64,000 bases of DNA from assembly GCF_000721235.1 (NCBI RefSeq), contig NZ_JOFH01000032.1:8571-72570 (forward strand), in the 5' to 3' direction. The notes below the pieces were generated by a model. The model ran no database searches. It was given only the letters and a program-made list of their open reading frames with translations, and was not told the DNA's origin. The stretch is from Streptomyces olivaceus. GTDB taxonomy: Bacteria > Actinomycetota > Actinomycetes > Streptomycetales > Streptomycetaceae. How positions within the stretch are numbered: position 1 is the first letter of the stretch; each line of letters opens with the position of its first letter. Shown in pieces: positions 47,393 through 53,673 of the stretch. A program made the position numbers and the translations under genes.

Positions 47393-47599
47393 CTACCTGC
47401 GGTTGCGCGCCTCGCGGGCCTCGCGCTCCTCGCGCTTGCGGGCCTGCTTGATGACCCGGTCGACCTTGCGCTGCAAGTCGCCCTGGTGCACGTGGCCGAC
47501 GGTCTTGTCGTCGGCGATGCCCCGCTTCGCCATCCGGGCGATGTACCAGGTGAGCTTGGCCTTCTCACCGGCCGTAAAGCGGGGGTCCTTGCTGTTCAC
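47393..47599 (-). CDS. Small basic protein of the element, unknown function
   Basis: The 68-residue product starts at GTG 47599 (VNSKDPRFTAGEKAKLTWYIARMAKRGI) with GGGAG about 8 bases upstream. It is helical and strongly basic at the C-terminus (RKVDRVIKQARKREEREAREARNRR), so it may bind nucleic acid. It resembles a conserved AICE small-protein family by pattern only. It lies upstream of traB and downstream of a structured intergenic repeat. Confidence 0.7.
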   Translation of the reverse strand: MNSKDPRFTAGEKAKLTWYIARMAKRGIADDKTVGHVHQGDLQRKVDRVIKQARKREEREAREARNRR

Positions 47600-47616
47600 G
47601 ATCGTGTCTCCCGTCC

Positions 47617-47685
47617 GGGCCGGACTGTCCGGCCCCACCGCACCCCCACCGGCCAGTGCCGGTGGGGGACGGAAGGGCAGGTCAG
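47617..47685 (-). repeat. Structured intergenic repeat, copy 1
   Basis: This 69-base unit is shared with 48003-48071: a block holding the 17-bp palindrome GGCCGGACTGTCCGGCC and CACCCCCAC, a variable loop, then GTGGGGGACGGAAGGGCAG. Each copy includes the stop codon of the gene it follows. Reading the minus strand, it can form two hairpins between gene stop and next gene. A degenerate third copy follows the Nudix gene near 52210-52255. Confidence 0.75.
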
Positions 47686-47981
47686 TCCAGGTGGGTGGCG
47701 GGCAGCCCCTTGACCTGGAGCACGTAGCGCAGCGCGGTCTCACCTTCCGTGGGGGTGATGTCGTCGCCCTTGAGGTAGCCGCAGTAGAGGCCGGTGGCGT
47801 GGCGGGCGACCTCGGCGGGGGTGGCGTCGGGGATGTCGTCGGTCCACGGGCCCCAGGAGACGAGGTCGAAGGCCGCGTGCCTGGCCATGCGGTATCGCCT
47901 GTCGGCGAGGCGCTTGGCGCGGCGGCGGGCGTTGCGGTCGTCTCGGACCTGCTCGGGGGTCCGCTTGATGGTGGTCGTCAT
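47682..47981 (-). CDS. Small Arg-rich element protein, unknown function
   Basis: The 99-residue product starts at ATG 47981 with AAGGAGGAACCCCGG upstream, an excellent ribosome site. A basic N-terminus (RTPEQVRDDRNARRRAKRLADRRYRMARHAA) is followed by a folded-looking segment, DIPDATPAEVARHATGLYCGYLKGDDITPTEGETALRYVLQVKG. No enzyme motif is present. It is part of a run of small genes upstream of traB separated by repeated hairpins. Confidence 0.7.
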   Translation of the reverse strand: MTTTIKRTPEQVRDDRNARRRAKRLADRRYRMARHAAFDLVSWGPWTDDIPDATPAEVARHATGLYCGYLKGDDITPTEGETALRYVLQVKGLPATHLD

Positions 47982-48002
47982 CCGGGGTTCCTCCTTGGCG
48001 CG

Positions 48003-48071
48003 GGGCCGGACTGTCCGGCCCCACCGCACCCCCACGGACCGGAGCCCGTGGGGGACGGAAGGGCAGGTCAG
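48003..48071 (-). repeat. Structured intergenic repeat, copy 2
   Basis: This is the second copy of the 69-base unit described at 47617-47685. The 33-base left block and the 24-base right block are identical between copies, and only the loop differs (GGACCGGAGCCC here against CGGCCAGTGCCG), while CACCCCCAC/GTGGGGG pairing is kept. That conservation of pairing suggests an RNA-level role. Confidence 0.75.
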
Positions 48072-48271
48072 CAGCGGCGCCGGGGGTAGCCGTGACCGGG
48101 CGGCGGGTAGGGGGTGCCGTCGACCTCGGCGCCGGTGGCGCAGATGACGACGTCTTCGAAGTCGGTGATTTCGCCGGTGGCGTGGGCGTAGGCGGCATCC
48201 AGGCTGTCCAGCAGGCGGCCGGTACGGTCCTGGTCGTCCTGGTGGTCTTCGCGGGAGCGGAACAGACGCAT
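48068..48271 (-). CDS. Small acidic element protein, unknown function
   Basis: The 67-residue product starts at ATG 48271 (MRLFRSREDHQDDQDRTGRLLDSLDAAYAHATGEITDFEDVVICATGAEVDGTPYPPPGHGYPRRRC). An alternative GTG lies two codons upstream. It is acidic in the middle and basic at the very end. No family was recognised. Its stop lies inside the second structured repeat. Confidence 0.65.
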   Translation of the reverse strand: MRLFRSREDHQDDQDRTGRLLDSLDAAYAHATGEITDFEDVVICATGAEVDGTPYPPPGHGYPRRRC

Positions 48272-48282
48272 GGTCACCGACC

Positions 48283-48627
48283 TCACTTCTGGACGTCGCG
48301 CCACATGGAGCGCAGGACGAGGGCGAGGAGGCCGGCGGACAGGCCGCCGATGGCGACGGCCACGGCGAACACGGAGGCGACCAGGCCACCGGCGATGAGG
48401 ACACCGCCGATGACCAGCCACTTCGTGGGGCTGAACTCCTGCCGCGGCACGGGGGCCGGGGTGGTGGACTGTTGGGTGGCCTGCTGGGTGGCGAGGACGG
48501 CGGCGACGATCCGGGCGACGTCCGTGGACTCGGCGGCCTCGCGGGCGGCGGCCTCGGCCTTCTCCAGGGCGTGGCCCGTGCCGTCCGGAGACTGCACCGC
48601 ACGGGCAGGCTCAGGCAGCGATTCCAT
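48283..48627 (-). CDS. Small membrane protein of the transfer region (Spd-like)
   Basis: The 114-residue product starts at ATG 48627. The first 60 residues are hydrophilic and helical (ALEKAEAAAREAAESTDVARIVAAVLATQQATQQS); the rest holds two hydrophobic helices (KWLVIGGVLIAGGLVASVFAVAVA and GGLSAGLLALVLRSMW). This plan resembles spread proteins that help move elements along mycelium. It overlaps the end of the Cys-rich RRQL gene by 17 bases. Confidence 0.7.
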   Translation of the reverse strand: MESLPEPARAVQSPDGTGHALEKAEAAAREAAESTDVARIVAAVLATQQATQQSTTPAPVPRQEFSPTKWLVIGGVLIAGGLVASVFAVAVAIGGLSAGLLALVLRSMWRDVQK

Positions 48628-48952
48628 GAGAATCCCTCTCGGGGTAGGAGCAGGGCACGCAGGTGCCGAGCGAAGTGGGAATGACGTAGCCCGCATCCCG
48701 CCCGCAGGACGGGCACAGGCGGCGGGCGGCGTTGGCTGCGGCGAGGGCGGCCCACCGGCCCGGCGTCATCGGCCGCACCGGAAGGGCGAGGTCGACGCGG
48801 TAGAGGTGGGCGACCAGCGGTCCCCGGCGCCGGCGCGGCCGTTCGACGGTCGCGGCCACCTCCTGACCCCCGGGCCGCAACCCACGGGCACGGAGTTGGC
48901 GGCGGGTGGCGTAGCCGTCGGGGGCCAGACGCCACCGGTAGACGGAAACCAG
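48611..48952 (-). CDS. RRQRL-motif zinc-binding AICE protein, start unclear (possibly 5' truncated)
   Basis: The coding sequence is clear from about VYRWRLAPDGYATRRQLRARGLRPGGQEVAATVERPRRRRGPLVAHLYRVDLALPVR-type sequence to the zinc site CPSCGRDAGYVIPTSLGTCVPC. This is the conserved RRQRL zinc-binding protein of AICEs. No ATG, GTG or TTG with a ribosome site precedes it in frame; the position given starts at a CTG. Sequence upstream turns into the leader of the oppositely oriented Nudix gene, so the original 5' end may have been lost when that gene arrived. Confidence 0.6.
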   Translation of the reverse strand: MVSVYRWRLAPDGYATRRQLRARGLRPGGQEVAATVERPRRRRGPLVAHLYRVDLALPVRPMTPGRWAALAAANAARRLCPSCGRDAGYVIPTSLGTCVPCSYPERDSHGIAA

Positions 48953-49070
48953 CGGGTTCGCAAATTCTGAAAGTGGCCTGAGGCTGAACCCACTGGTGGT
49001 TGAGGTGTTGAGGCGGGTGAAACCAGCAGGTTGCTGGTGTTCGGCCCGGGGAACAACTGACAATGCTGGG

Positions 49071-49529
49071 ATGACCCGACCCAGAATCCGTGTCGCCGCA
49101 TACGTCATCCGGGACCGCGCCTTCCCCGAAGTTCTGGTCTTCGACCACATCGGTATGCCTGAGGCCGGCACCCAAGTTCCTGCGGGGGGAGTCAAGTCAG
49201 GCGAAGACCTGGAGGAGGCGGTCCTTCGAGAGGTCACCGAGGAAACCGGTCTGCTGACAGCCACGGTCGTCCGACAGATTGCCGTGGAGAGCAAGCCCCA
49301 TCCCGCCACCGGTCAGCCACGACGAACCACATTCTTCTTTCTGCACGCATCGGCAGAAACCCCCGATGCGTGGAACCACCACGTCGAGGGCGACGGAGAG
49401 GACGCTGGCCTTACTTTCGCCTGCCGGTTCCTCCCTCTCCCTCTGGAGCAACCACTGGCGGACGACCAAGACGCATGGCTGGGTGCCATCGACCGGCGCT
49501 GGACCACCGTCGCCGTCGGCAGCCAGTGA
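49071..49529 (+). CDS. Nudix hydrolase inserted against the operon direction
   Basis: The 152-residue enzyme starts at ATG 49071 (MTRPRIRVAAYVIRDRAFPEVLVFDH). The Nudix box is complete: GVKSGEDLEEAVLREVTEETGL with the metal-binding glutamates. It is the only plus-strand gene between 39.3 and 53.6 kb, has lower GC at third positions than neighbours, and interrupts the leftward operon between the GGDEF gene and the RRQRL gene. An inverted repeat ACCAGC-AGGTT-GCTGGT (49022-49038) lies upstream. No ribosome site is obvious, so it may be leaderless. It is probably cargo. Confidence 0.85.
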   Translation: MTRPRIRVAAYVIRDRAFPEVLVFDHIGMPEAGTQVPAGGVKSGEDLEEAVLREVTEETGLLTATVVRQIAVESKPHPATGQPRRTTFFFLHASAETPDAWNHHVEGDGEDAGLTFACRFLPLPLEQPLADDQDAWLGAIDRRWTTVAVGSQ

Positions 49530-49599
49530 TCAAAGGTCGGCCCCAGCCGCTGAATACGCGACACCTCAGCATGCGGGTTTACCAGTCCCGAGGCCGGTG

Positions 49600-49944
49600 T
49601 TATGCCTGGGTGGGATCGATCGTAAAGCGTTCGGGGCGGGCCAGGACGCGGGCGAGGACGGCGAACCGGTCGGCGGCCGTGCCGTGAGGGTCGATGAGGA
49701 CCGCGGCGAACTCGTCGCCCCCGAGCCTGCCGGCCACCCCCGCCCGTCCCACGGCGTGGGCGAGGCGGGCGGCGGTCGCGGCGAGCAGGGCCGTGGCCCG
49801 GCGGGTGAACCCGTCGCGGGTGCGCAGCCCGGTGAGCGGGTCACGGCGGGCGGTGTTCAGGCGGCCGTGCAGAATCCGGGCGTGCACCGCCCACCCGGCC
49901 ACCCACGGCAGGGCGGACAGCAGGATCGTGGCCGGCGCGTTCAT
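49600..49944 (-). CDS. Small membrane-anchored degenerate GGDEF protein
   Basis: The 114-residue protein starts at ATG 49944 (MNAPATILLSALPWVAGWAV, one helix). The GGDEF-domain landmarks TARRDPLTGLRTRDGFTRRA (about 31-50) and GRLGGDEFAAVL (72-83) are plain, but the roughly 45-residue segment between them that normally carries DLDxFKxxND and GHxxGD is missing, and the domain ends early. It lacks the first metal-binding Asp, so it should not be a normal diguanylate cyclase. It is coupled to the DUF2637 gene by ATGA overlap. It may bind nucleotide as a pseudoenzyme. Confidence 0.8.
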   Translation of the reverse strand: MNAPATILLSALPWVAGWAVHARILHGRLNTARRDPLTGLRTRDGFTRRATALLAATAARLAHAVGRAGVAGRLGGDEFAAVLIDPHGTAADRFAVLARVLARPERFTIDPTQA

Positions 49945-50906
49945 GCGGCCACCTCCGCACCGGCGCGGTGCTCGGTGTAGCGGGCGGAGACCCACCCGAC
50001 CGACCAGCCGCACAGCTCCGCAGCCGTCCGCACGGACAGCCCCGAGGCGAACGCGGCGGCCACGATGCGGTGCGCCTCGTCCTCCTCAAGCTTGCCGTCG
50101 GCCGGGCCGCGGTTCAGCAGTGCGGCGCGTTCACGCTCCGCCCGCTCCTTGCGCTCCCGGTGTTCACGCTCGGCCTGCTCGGCACGCTCGCGCCGGGCGG
50201 CTTCGGCCTGCTGCCGGGTCTGCTGTTCACGCTGTTCACGCTCGCGTTCACGGCGTTCACGCTCGGCCCGTTCGGCGGCCTCGGCCCGCTCCCGCGCGGC
50301 CCGCTCCTCGCGGCGCTGCCGCTCCTCCCGCTCGGTCTGCTCGCGGGCAAGAGCGGCCTCGTGTTCACGCTGTTCACGGGCCACCTGCGCAGCGTGCTCG
50401 CGTTCCTCCCGGGCCTCGGTACGGGCCCGTTCGGCGCGCTCGCGGGCCGCCTGCTCGCGCTGCTCCCGCACGGCCGCCTGCTCGGCTTCCAGCGCGGCCA
50501 CCGCACGGGCGATGGCCCTCCGGTAGGCGAGACTGGTTTCCGCGGTGACAATGAGCAGGAGCGGTGCCACGGAGTGGACGGCCACGCCGACCAGGTCCTT
50601 TTTCAGTGCGGAGTCGGCGGTGTTCAGGGCCAGCGTCATCAGCCCGGTCATCCACCGCAGCACCACCGGCCAGCGCCCGCCCTCGCCCCCGAGGCGGGCC
50701 AGCACGTCATCGAGCTTGACCACGATGACGACCGCAGCGTCCACCACCAGGGGCAGGATCGGCGCCGTCCACTCCCACTCGTCCGCCGTGTGCGCCGCCA
50801 TGAGCGGGGTCACGGTGAGGATGGAGTAGAGCATGGCCCCGCACACGATCAGCCACGTGCCGCCCGACAGGGCGCGCTCGGCTGAACGGGTCTGAACAGT
50901 GTTCAT
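49941..50906 (-). CDS. DUF2637 (SpdB-like) membrane protein with coiled coil and C-terminal HTH
   Basis: The 321-residue protein starts at ATG 50906. Residues 15-130 hold four membrane helices (WLIVCGAMLYSILTVTPLMA, PILPLVVDAAVVIVVKLDDVLA, LRWMTGLMTLALNTA, VAVHSVAPLLLIVTAE). Residues about 135-265 are an almost pure Arg/Glu/Ala/Gln coiled coil (EREERQRREERAARERAEAAERAERER type). The C-terminus (EAHRIVAAAFASGLSVRTAAELCGWSVGWVSARYTEH) is a helix-turn-helix. DUF2637 proteins are widespread AICE transfer/spread proteins; this one looks like a membrane tether for DNA. Confidence 0.88.
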   Translation of the reverse strand: MNTVQTRSAERALSGGTWLIVCGAMLYSILTVTPLMAAHTADEWEWTAPILPLVVDAAVVIVVKLDDVLARLGGEGGRWPVVLRWMTGLMTLALNTADSALKKDLVGVAVHSVAPLLLIVTAETSLAYRRAIARAVAALEAEQAAVREQREQAARERAERARTEAREEREHAAQVAREQREHEAALAREQTEREERQRREERAARERAEAAERAERERREREREQREQQTRQQAEAARRERAEQAEREHRERKERAERERAALLNRGPADGKLEEDEAHRIVAAAFASGLSVRTAAELCGWSVGWVSARYTEHRAGAEVAA

Positions 50907-51334
50907 GCCACACCTCCCAACGCGCCCGGAACGGGCGAGCAGGCGCGGCCCAAGCTGTTGGTCGCGGGGATGTCGGTGAACGTCCCGCAGCGGCGCGTGA
51001 ACGCGGCGGCCGGGCGTTCACCGCGCGGTGCCTGGACGTGCTCCGCCGGCAGGGCGGGGGCGGCGCCACCGTCCAGCTCGCGCACCTGGACGGCCGCGAT
51101 CAGGACGACCGGCGTGCGGTCGTCGCCGTACTCCTTGCTGTCCTCGGTCCACGACCACGACGCGCCGGGCACGACCTCGTACCCGAGGAAGGCCAGGGCG
51201 TCACGGCGCTGCCATCCGGTGGGCACCGCACTCGGCTCCCACCACAGAGAGGGCCACTCGCTCTCGCCGTACACGACGACGTACAGGCGCCACGGCCCGC
51301 CATTGCTCGACATCTGCGCGGTCCACGTCTTCAC
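50903..51334 (-). CDS. Element protein of unknown function (143 residues)
   Basis: GTG 51334 overlaps the stop of the upstream gene (GTGA) and the stop overlaps the DUF2637 start (ATGA), so it is firmly inside the operon. The product begins VKTWTAQMSSNGGPWRLYVVVYGESEWPSLWWEPSAVPTGWQRRDALAFLGYEV, with many Trp residues and alternating strands, suggesting a small beta-rich fold; the last 40 residues are low complexity. No known family was recognised. Confidence 0.75.
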   Translation of the reverse strand: MKTWTAQMSSNGGPWRLYVVVYGESEWPSLWWEPSAVPTGWQRRDALAFLGYEVVPGASWSWTEDSKEYGDDRTPVVLIAAVQVRELDGGAAPALPAEHVQAPRGERPAAAFTRRCGTFTDIPATNSLGRACSPVPGALGGVA

Positions 51335-51777
51335 AGCGCACCTCCCGCCGTGATCAGCGCGGCGGCGACGAGCAGGGCCCCGCCCGTCTGGGTGAGGTCG
51401 ACCGCGCGGCGCAGGCACGTGAACTTGACGACCGCCAGCCGGGAGAGTCCGGTGATGTCGGCGGCCAGGTCGCGGGCGACGGCGGCGCCGATCTCGTCGG
51501 GGGTGAGGGTGGCCCACAGGGGGAAGCCGTGTCGGCCGCGCAGGTTCGGGCGCACCGAGCGCAGCAGCAGACCGGCCGCCGCCAGCAGCAGCACCAGACC
51601 GAGGCCGCCGACGACGACGGCGGCCGGGTTCAGGGGCACGTCGCGGGCGATGGTCCACGTGCCGGCCAGGACCGCGCCGACGAACGCCAGCAGCAGGGCC
51701 GTCTTGGTGTCCGTCCGCGCGATCTCCGCCTTCACCTCGGCGTGCGCGGCGCTCAGGTCCGGGTCGGTGGCGCTCAC
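51331..51777 (-). CDS. Pycsar-effector-like (PycTM/DUF5706) membrane protein
   Basis: The 148-residue protein starts at GTG 51777 (VSATDPDLSAAHAEVKAEIARTDTKTALLLAFVGAVLAGTWTIA). The segment AEIARTDTKTALLLAFVGAVLAG is the characteristic start of the PycTM domain (R-x-D-x-K followed by a helix), then NPAAVVVGGLGLVLLLAAAGLLLRSVRPNL, and a third helix at the end. PycTM effectors open the membrane when a cyclic pyrimidine nucleotide is made during phage attack. No cyclase is beside it. It may have been recruited for transfer or entry exclusion. Confidence 0.7.
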   Translation of the reverse strand: MSATDPDLSAAHAEVKAEIARTDTKTALLLAFVGAVLAGTWTIARDVPLNPAAVVVGGLGLVLLLAAAGLLLRSVRPNLRGRHGFPLWATLTPDEIGAAVARDLAADITGLSRLAVVKFTCLRRAVDLTQTGGALLVAAALITAGGAL

Positions 51778-52043
51778 GCGGCACCCCCGGAACGGCCCGT
51801 GTCCACCGTGCGGTTGACCAGCGCGACCCGGGCGGCCAGCGCGCGGCGCCGGGCCCGGCGGATCCGCCGGTCGTCGACCTCGGACGGGACCCGGTCCAGG
51901 GTCGTGATCTGCGCGTCCAACAGGTCGACGTCCGCCAGAATGACGGGCATCTCCTGCTCGATCGCGGCCAGCTCCGCATCCGTCGGCTCCAAGAAGTCGC
52001 CGAACGCGGTAACAGCCTCCTGAACTGTGACAATGTGGTTCAT
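51774..52043 (-). CDS. DUF6284-like small element protein
   Basis: The 89-residue product starts at ATG 52043 (MNHIVTVQEAVTAFGDFLEPTDAELAAIEQEMPVILADVDLLDAQITTLDR...DRRIRRARRRALAARVALVNR). The pattern EPTDAELAAIEQEMPVILADVDLLDAQI is typical of a conserved AICE family of unknown function; it is helical with an acidic front and basic back. The stop overlaps the next gene (GTGA). Confidence 0.7.
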   Translation of the reverse strand: MNHIVTVQEAVTAFGDFLEPTDAELAAIEQEMPVILADVDLLDAQITTLDRVPSEVDDRRIRRARRRALAARVALVNRTVDTGRSGGAA

Positions 52044-52082
52044 GGGTCGTGGTTCTCCCTCGCAGGTGAAACGGCCCGAACA

Positions 52083-52112
52083 GCACCCCCGGAGCAGCAA
52101 CTCCGGGGGTGC
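52083..52112 (-). terminator. Hairpin between the Nudix gene and the small-gene operon
   Basis: A 12-bp perfect stem (GCACCCCCGGAG / CTCCGGGGGTGC) with a 6-base loop lies between the Nudix gene and the DUF6284-like gene. It could end the Nudix transcript or act as an attenuator in one long leftward operon. Confidence 0.65.
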
Positions 52113-52251
52113 GCGCCGTTGTGGTGGGGTGCCGCACACCAGTGGTGCGGCGGGCCGCAGTGAGCGCGGCCGGCGCCCCGGGCCGGATCCGATCCGGCGC
52201 CGTCACGACCCCACCGGCAGACGGCGGGACCGGGGCGAAAAGGCAGGGAAG

Positions 52252-52677
52252 TCAGACCGCCTGCGCCGTGGCGGCCTCGATGATGTCGGCGTGGTCGAAC
52301 GCCAGCGGCGGGAGGGCGGCCAGCGGCCACCAGCAGGCGTTCACCGCGTCGTCGCCCGCTTCCACGGGCGTGCCGGAGATGACGAGCAGGTGATAGGCCA
52401 CGGTGACGTACCGGCCCCGGGGATCACGGCCGGGCGCGTCCCAGGTACCGACCTGGGTCAACTCTTCCGGCGCCGCGTACACGCCGGCCTCCTCGGCAAG
52501 CTCACGAGCGGCGGCGGCGCGGCTCGTCTCGCCGGGGTCGACGTGGCCACCGGGCAGCGCCCACTGCCCCGCGTGCGGGTCCCAACCCCGCTCGATCAGC
52601 AGGACGTACCCGTCGGTCGTGGTGACGACGACATCGGCGGTGTACCGGATGGTCTCGAACGTCTCAATGCAGCTCAT
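52252..52677 (-). CDS. Nudix hydrolase (MutT-like) of the element
   Basis: The 141-residue enzyme starts at ATG 52677 (MSCIETFETIRYTADVVVTTTDGYVLLIERGWDPHAGQWALPGG). The complete Nudix box is GHVDPGETSRAAAARELAEEAGV, and NACWWPLAALPPLAFDHADII is the usual C-terminal helix region. It hydrolyses a nucleoside diphosphate linked to another moiety; substrate unknown. It is preceded by a heavily structured leader (52705-52797). Confidence 0.88.
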   Translation of the reverse strand: MSCIETFETIRYTADVVVTTTDGYVLLIERGWDPHAGQWALPGGHVDPGETSRAAAARELAEEAGVYAAPEELTQVGTWDAPGRDPRGRYVTVAYHLLVISGTPVEAGDDAVNACWWPLAALPPLAFDHADIIEAATAQAV

Positions 52678-52704
52678 GCGTAACCCTCGCGTTGGATTCG
52701 AACG

Positions 52705-52797
52705 GCCCGCCGGTGCGGCAGGGCCCCCACCGCAGAGCGCGGCGGGCACAGAGCGCCCCGGCCGGGAGTCGAACCCGGCCTGACGACCATCGGGGCG
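52705..52797 (-). other. Structured leader with tRNA-like hairpins upstream of the Nudix gene
   Basis: On the minus strand two nested structures precede the Nudix start. First, CGCCCCG (52797-52791) pairs with CGGGGCG (52760-52754) around a T-arm-like hairpin GCCGGG-TTCGACT-CCCGGC, giving an acceptor-plus-T-arm mini-helix of 44 bases without D or anticodon arms. Second, GCCCGCCG (52747-52740) pairs with CGGCGGGC (52712-52705), enclosing TGCGG/CCGCA. A GTTCGAATC T-loop-like sequence follows. It is not a complete tRNA gene. Confidence 0.6.
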
Positions 52798-52802
52798 ATA
52801 GA

Positions 52803-52892
52803 TCAGCGGCCGACAACCCACAGGTAGGGGTGCGGACCGCGGGGACGCTGCGGCAACGGTTCCTTCGTCTTCTCGTGCTCGTCGCCGGCCAT
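52803..52892 (-). CDS. Coupled small ORF 2 (29 residues)
   Basis: ATG 52892 shares a base with the stop of the preceding small ORF (TGATG), a classic coupling arrangement. Codons have strong G/C third positions. The product is basic with an aromatic end (MAGDEHEKTKEPLPQR...GPHPYLWVVGR). It is too short for family recognition. It may be a real micro-protein or a leader for the downstream structured RNA and Nudix gene. Confidence 0.5.
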   Translation of the reverse strand: MAGDEHEKTKEPLPQRPRGPHPYLWVVGR

Positions 52893-52996
52893 CAACGGCG
52901 CCCCTGCATCCGGGCGCTGTCCTGACTGCCCTTGTTGCGCTCAGCGTTCCGCCGCCCCAGCTCAGCGCGCTCAGCGTCTGTCAGACTGGTGAACAC
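52892..52996 (-). CDS. Coupled small ORF 1 (34 residues)
   Basis: GTG 52996 is preceded by TGGAGG at 5 bases, one of the best ribosome sites in the element. The product is VFTSLTDAERAELGRRNAER followed by a basic tail ending MQGRR. The amphipathic charged helix pattern and the coupling to the next small ORF support translation. Function unknown; it is the first gene of the leftward operon that I can support. Confidence 0.55.
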   Translation of the reverse strand: MFTSLTDAERAELGRRNAERNKGSQDSARMQGRR

Positions 52997-53447
52997 AGGT
53001 GCCTCCACTCAGGTGCCTGTACGCGGTCCCTCGGGTTGCACCCCGGGGGACCGCTCTCGTGTAGAGCCTTTCCGACTCCCCTCGGCGCCGCTCGTGCGAG
53101 ACGAGCGGCGGAGGCAATCGGCCGCCGTTTCCAGCGGATGCGATCGGAGTTGAGAACGCGCGGCCCTGAGCCACGCTGGACACCTTTTGCGGGAGGTGAC
53201 GGCCCGTATTGCGCGATATGGATCTGTGCCTCAGTCCCGCTCCTCCGAGGAATCGCATCTCGGTCTCTTCGCGCGGCGTGGGTGCCCTTGGGCAGATCCG
53301 GTCTTTTGAGTCGGCTCGTGTCCCTGACGGGAGATGGCCGACTGGTCTCCGCTCACCTCGGCCGGCATGGTCACGGCCGTCGCATCTGTGGCGGATCACG
53401 CTGTTGAGTTGTTATCTGCGCACCCAGAGAAGGAATCGCCCTCCGAA
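52997..53447. other. Intergenic control region of the element, no gene supported
   Basis: Together with 53448-53673 this is a 677-base gap between the leftward operon and the rightward XRE regulator gene. Base composition is lower in GC than neighbours. Several short frames exist, including a 60-codon one from 53334 with no separate ribosome site that runs through the operator palindromes; I do not support them. Promoters for both directions probably lie here. Confidence 0.5.
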
Positions 53448-53487
53448 TCTGGTGCGCACCAGAATCATGCATCTGGTGCGCACCAGA
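53448..53487. promoter_or_regulatory. Twin perfect palindromes TCTGGTGCGCACCAGA, probable repressor operators
   Basis: Two identical 16-bp palindromes lie at 53448-53463 and 53472-53487, with centres 24 bases apart (a little over two helical turns). A related TGGTGCGTACCA is at 55602-55613, upstream of the GntR-Nudix gene. The shared core strongly suggests one dimeric regulator, most likely that GntR protein, controlling both its own promoter and the element's central control region. Confidence 0.75.
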
Positions 53488-53673
53488 GTCAAGCTGATCT
53501 GCCGATCCGGGGATGAACTCCGCGCTGCGGTGCACCTACAGAAGACCTCTGCAGGTAGGGCCGCCGGTAGCCAACAGGGCTTAACATCCGGCCTGTTAAG
53601 GGCTGTTGACCTGCGGTGATGTGCGGCATGCTGGCAAGGTGACGCGAGCGGAACCAACGTCGGGAGGTCGCCC

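Noticed and set aside
49071..49529. Nudix gene as a toxin-antitoxin or restriction component
   Set aside because: It has a normal Nudix box and no partner gene on its strand; cargo is the simpler view.
51331..51777. Complete Pycsar defence operon
   Set aside because: Only the effector-like membrane protein is seen; no uridylate or cytidylate cyclase gene (PycC) is in the element.
52753..52797. Complete tRNA gene on the minus strand
   Set aside because: Acceptor and T-arm pairs are present, but D and anticodon arms are absent and only 44 bases separate the acceptor halves.
53334..53516. 60-codon ORF in the element control region
   Set aside because: It has no properly spaced ribosome site, weak codon bias including a TTA, and its second half consists of the operator palindromes, so the frame is probably accidental.
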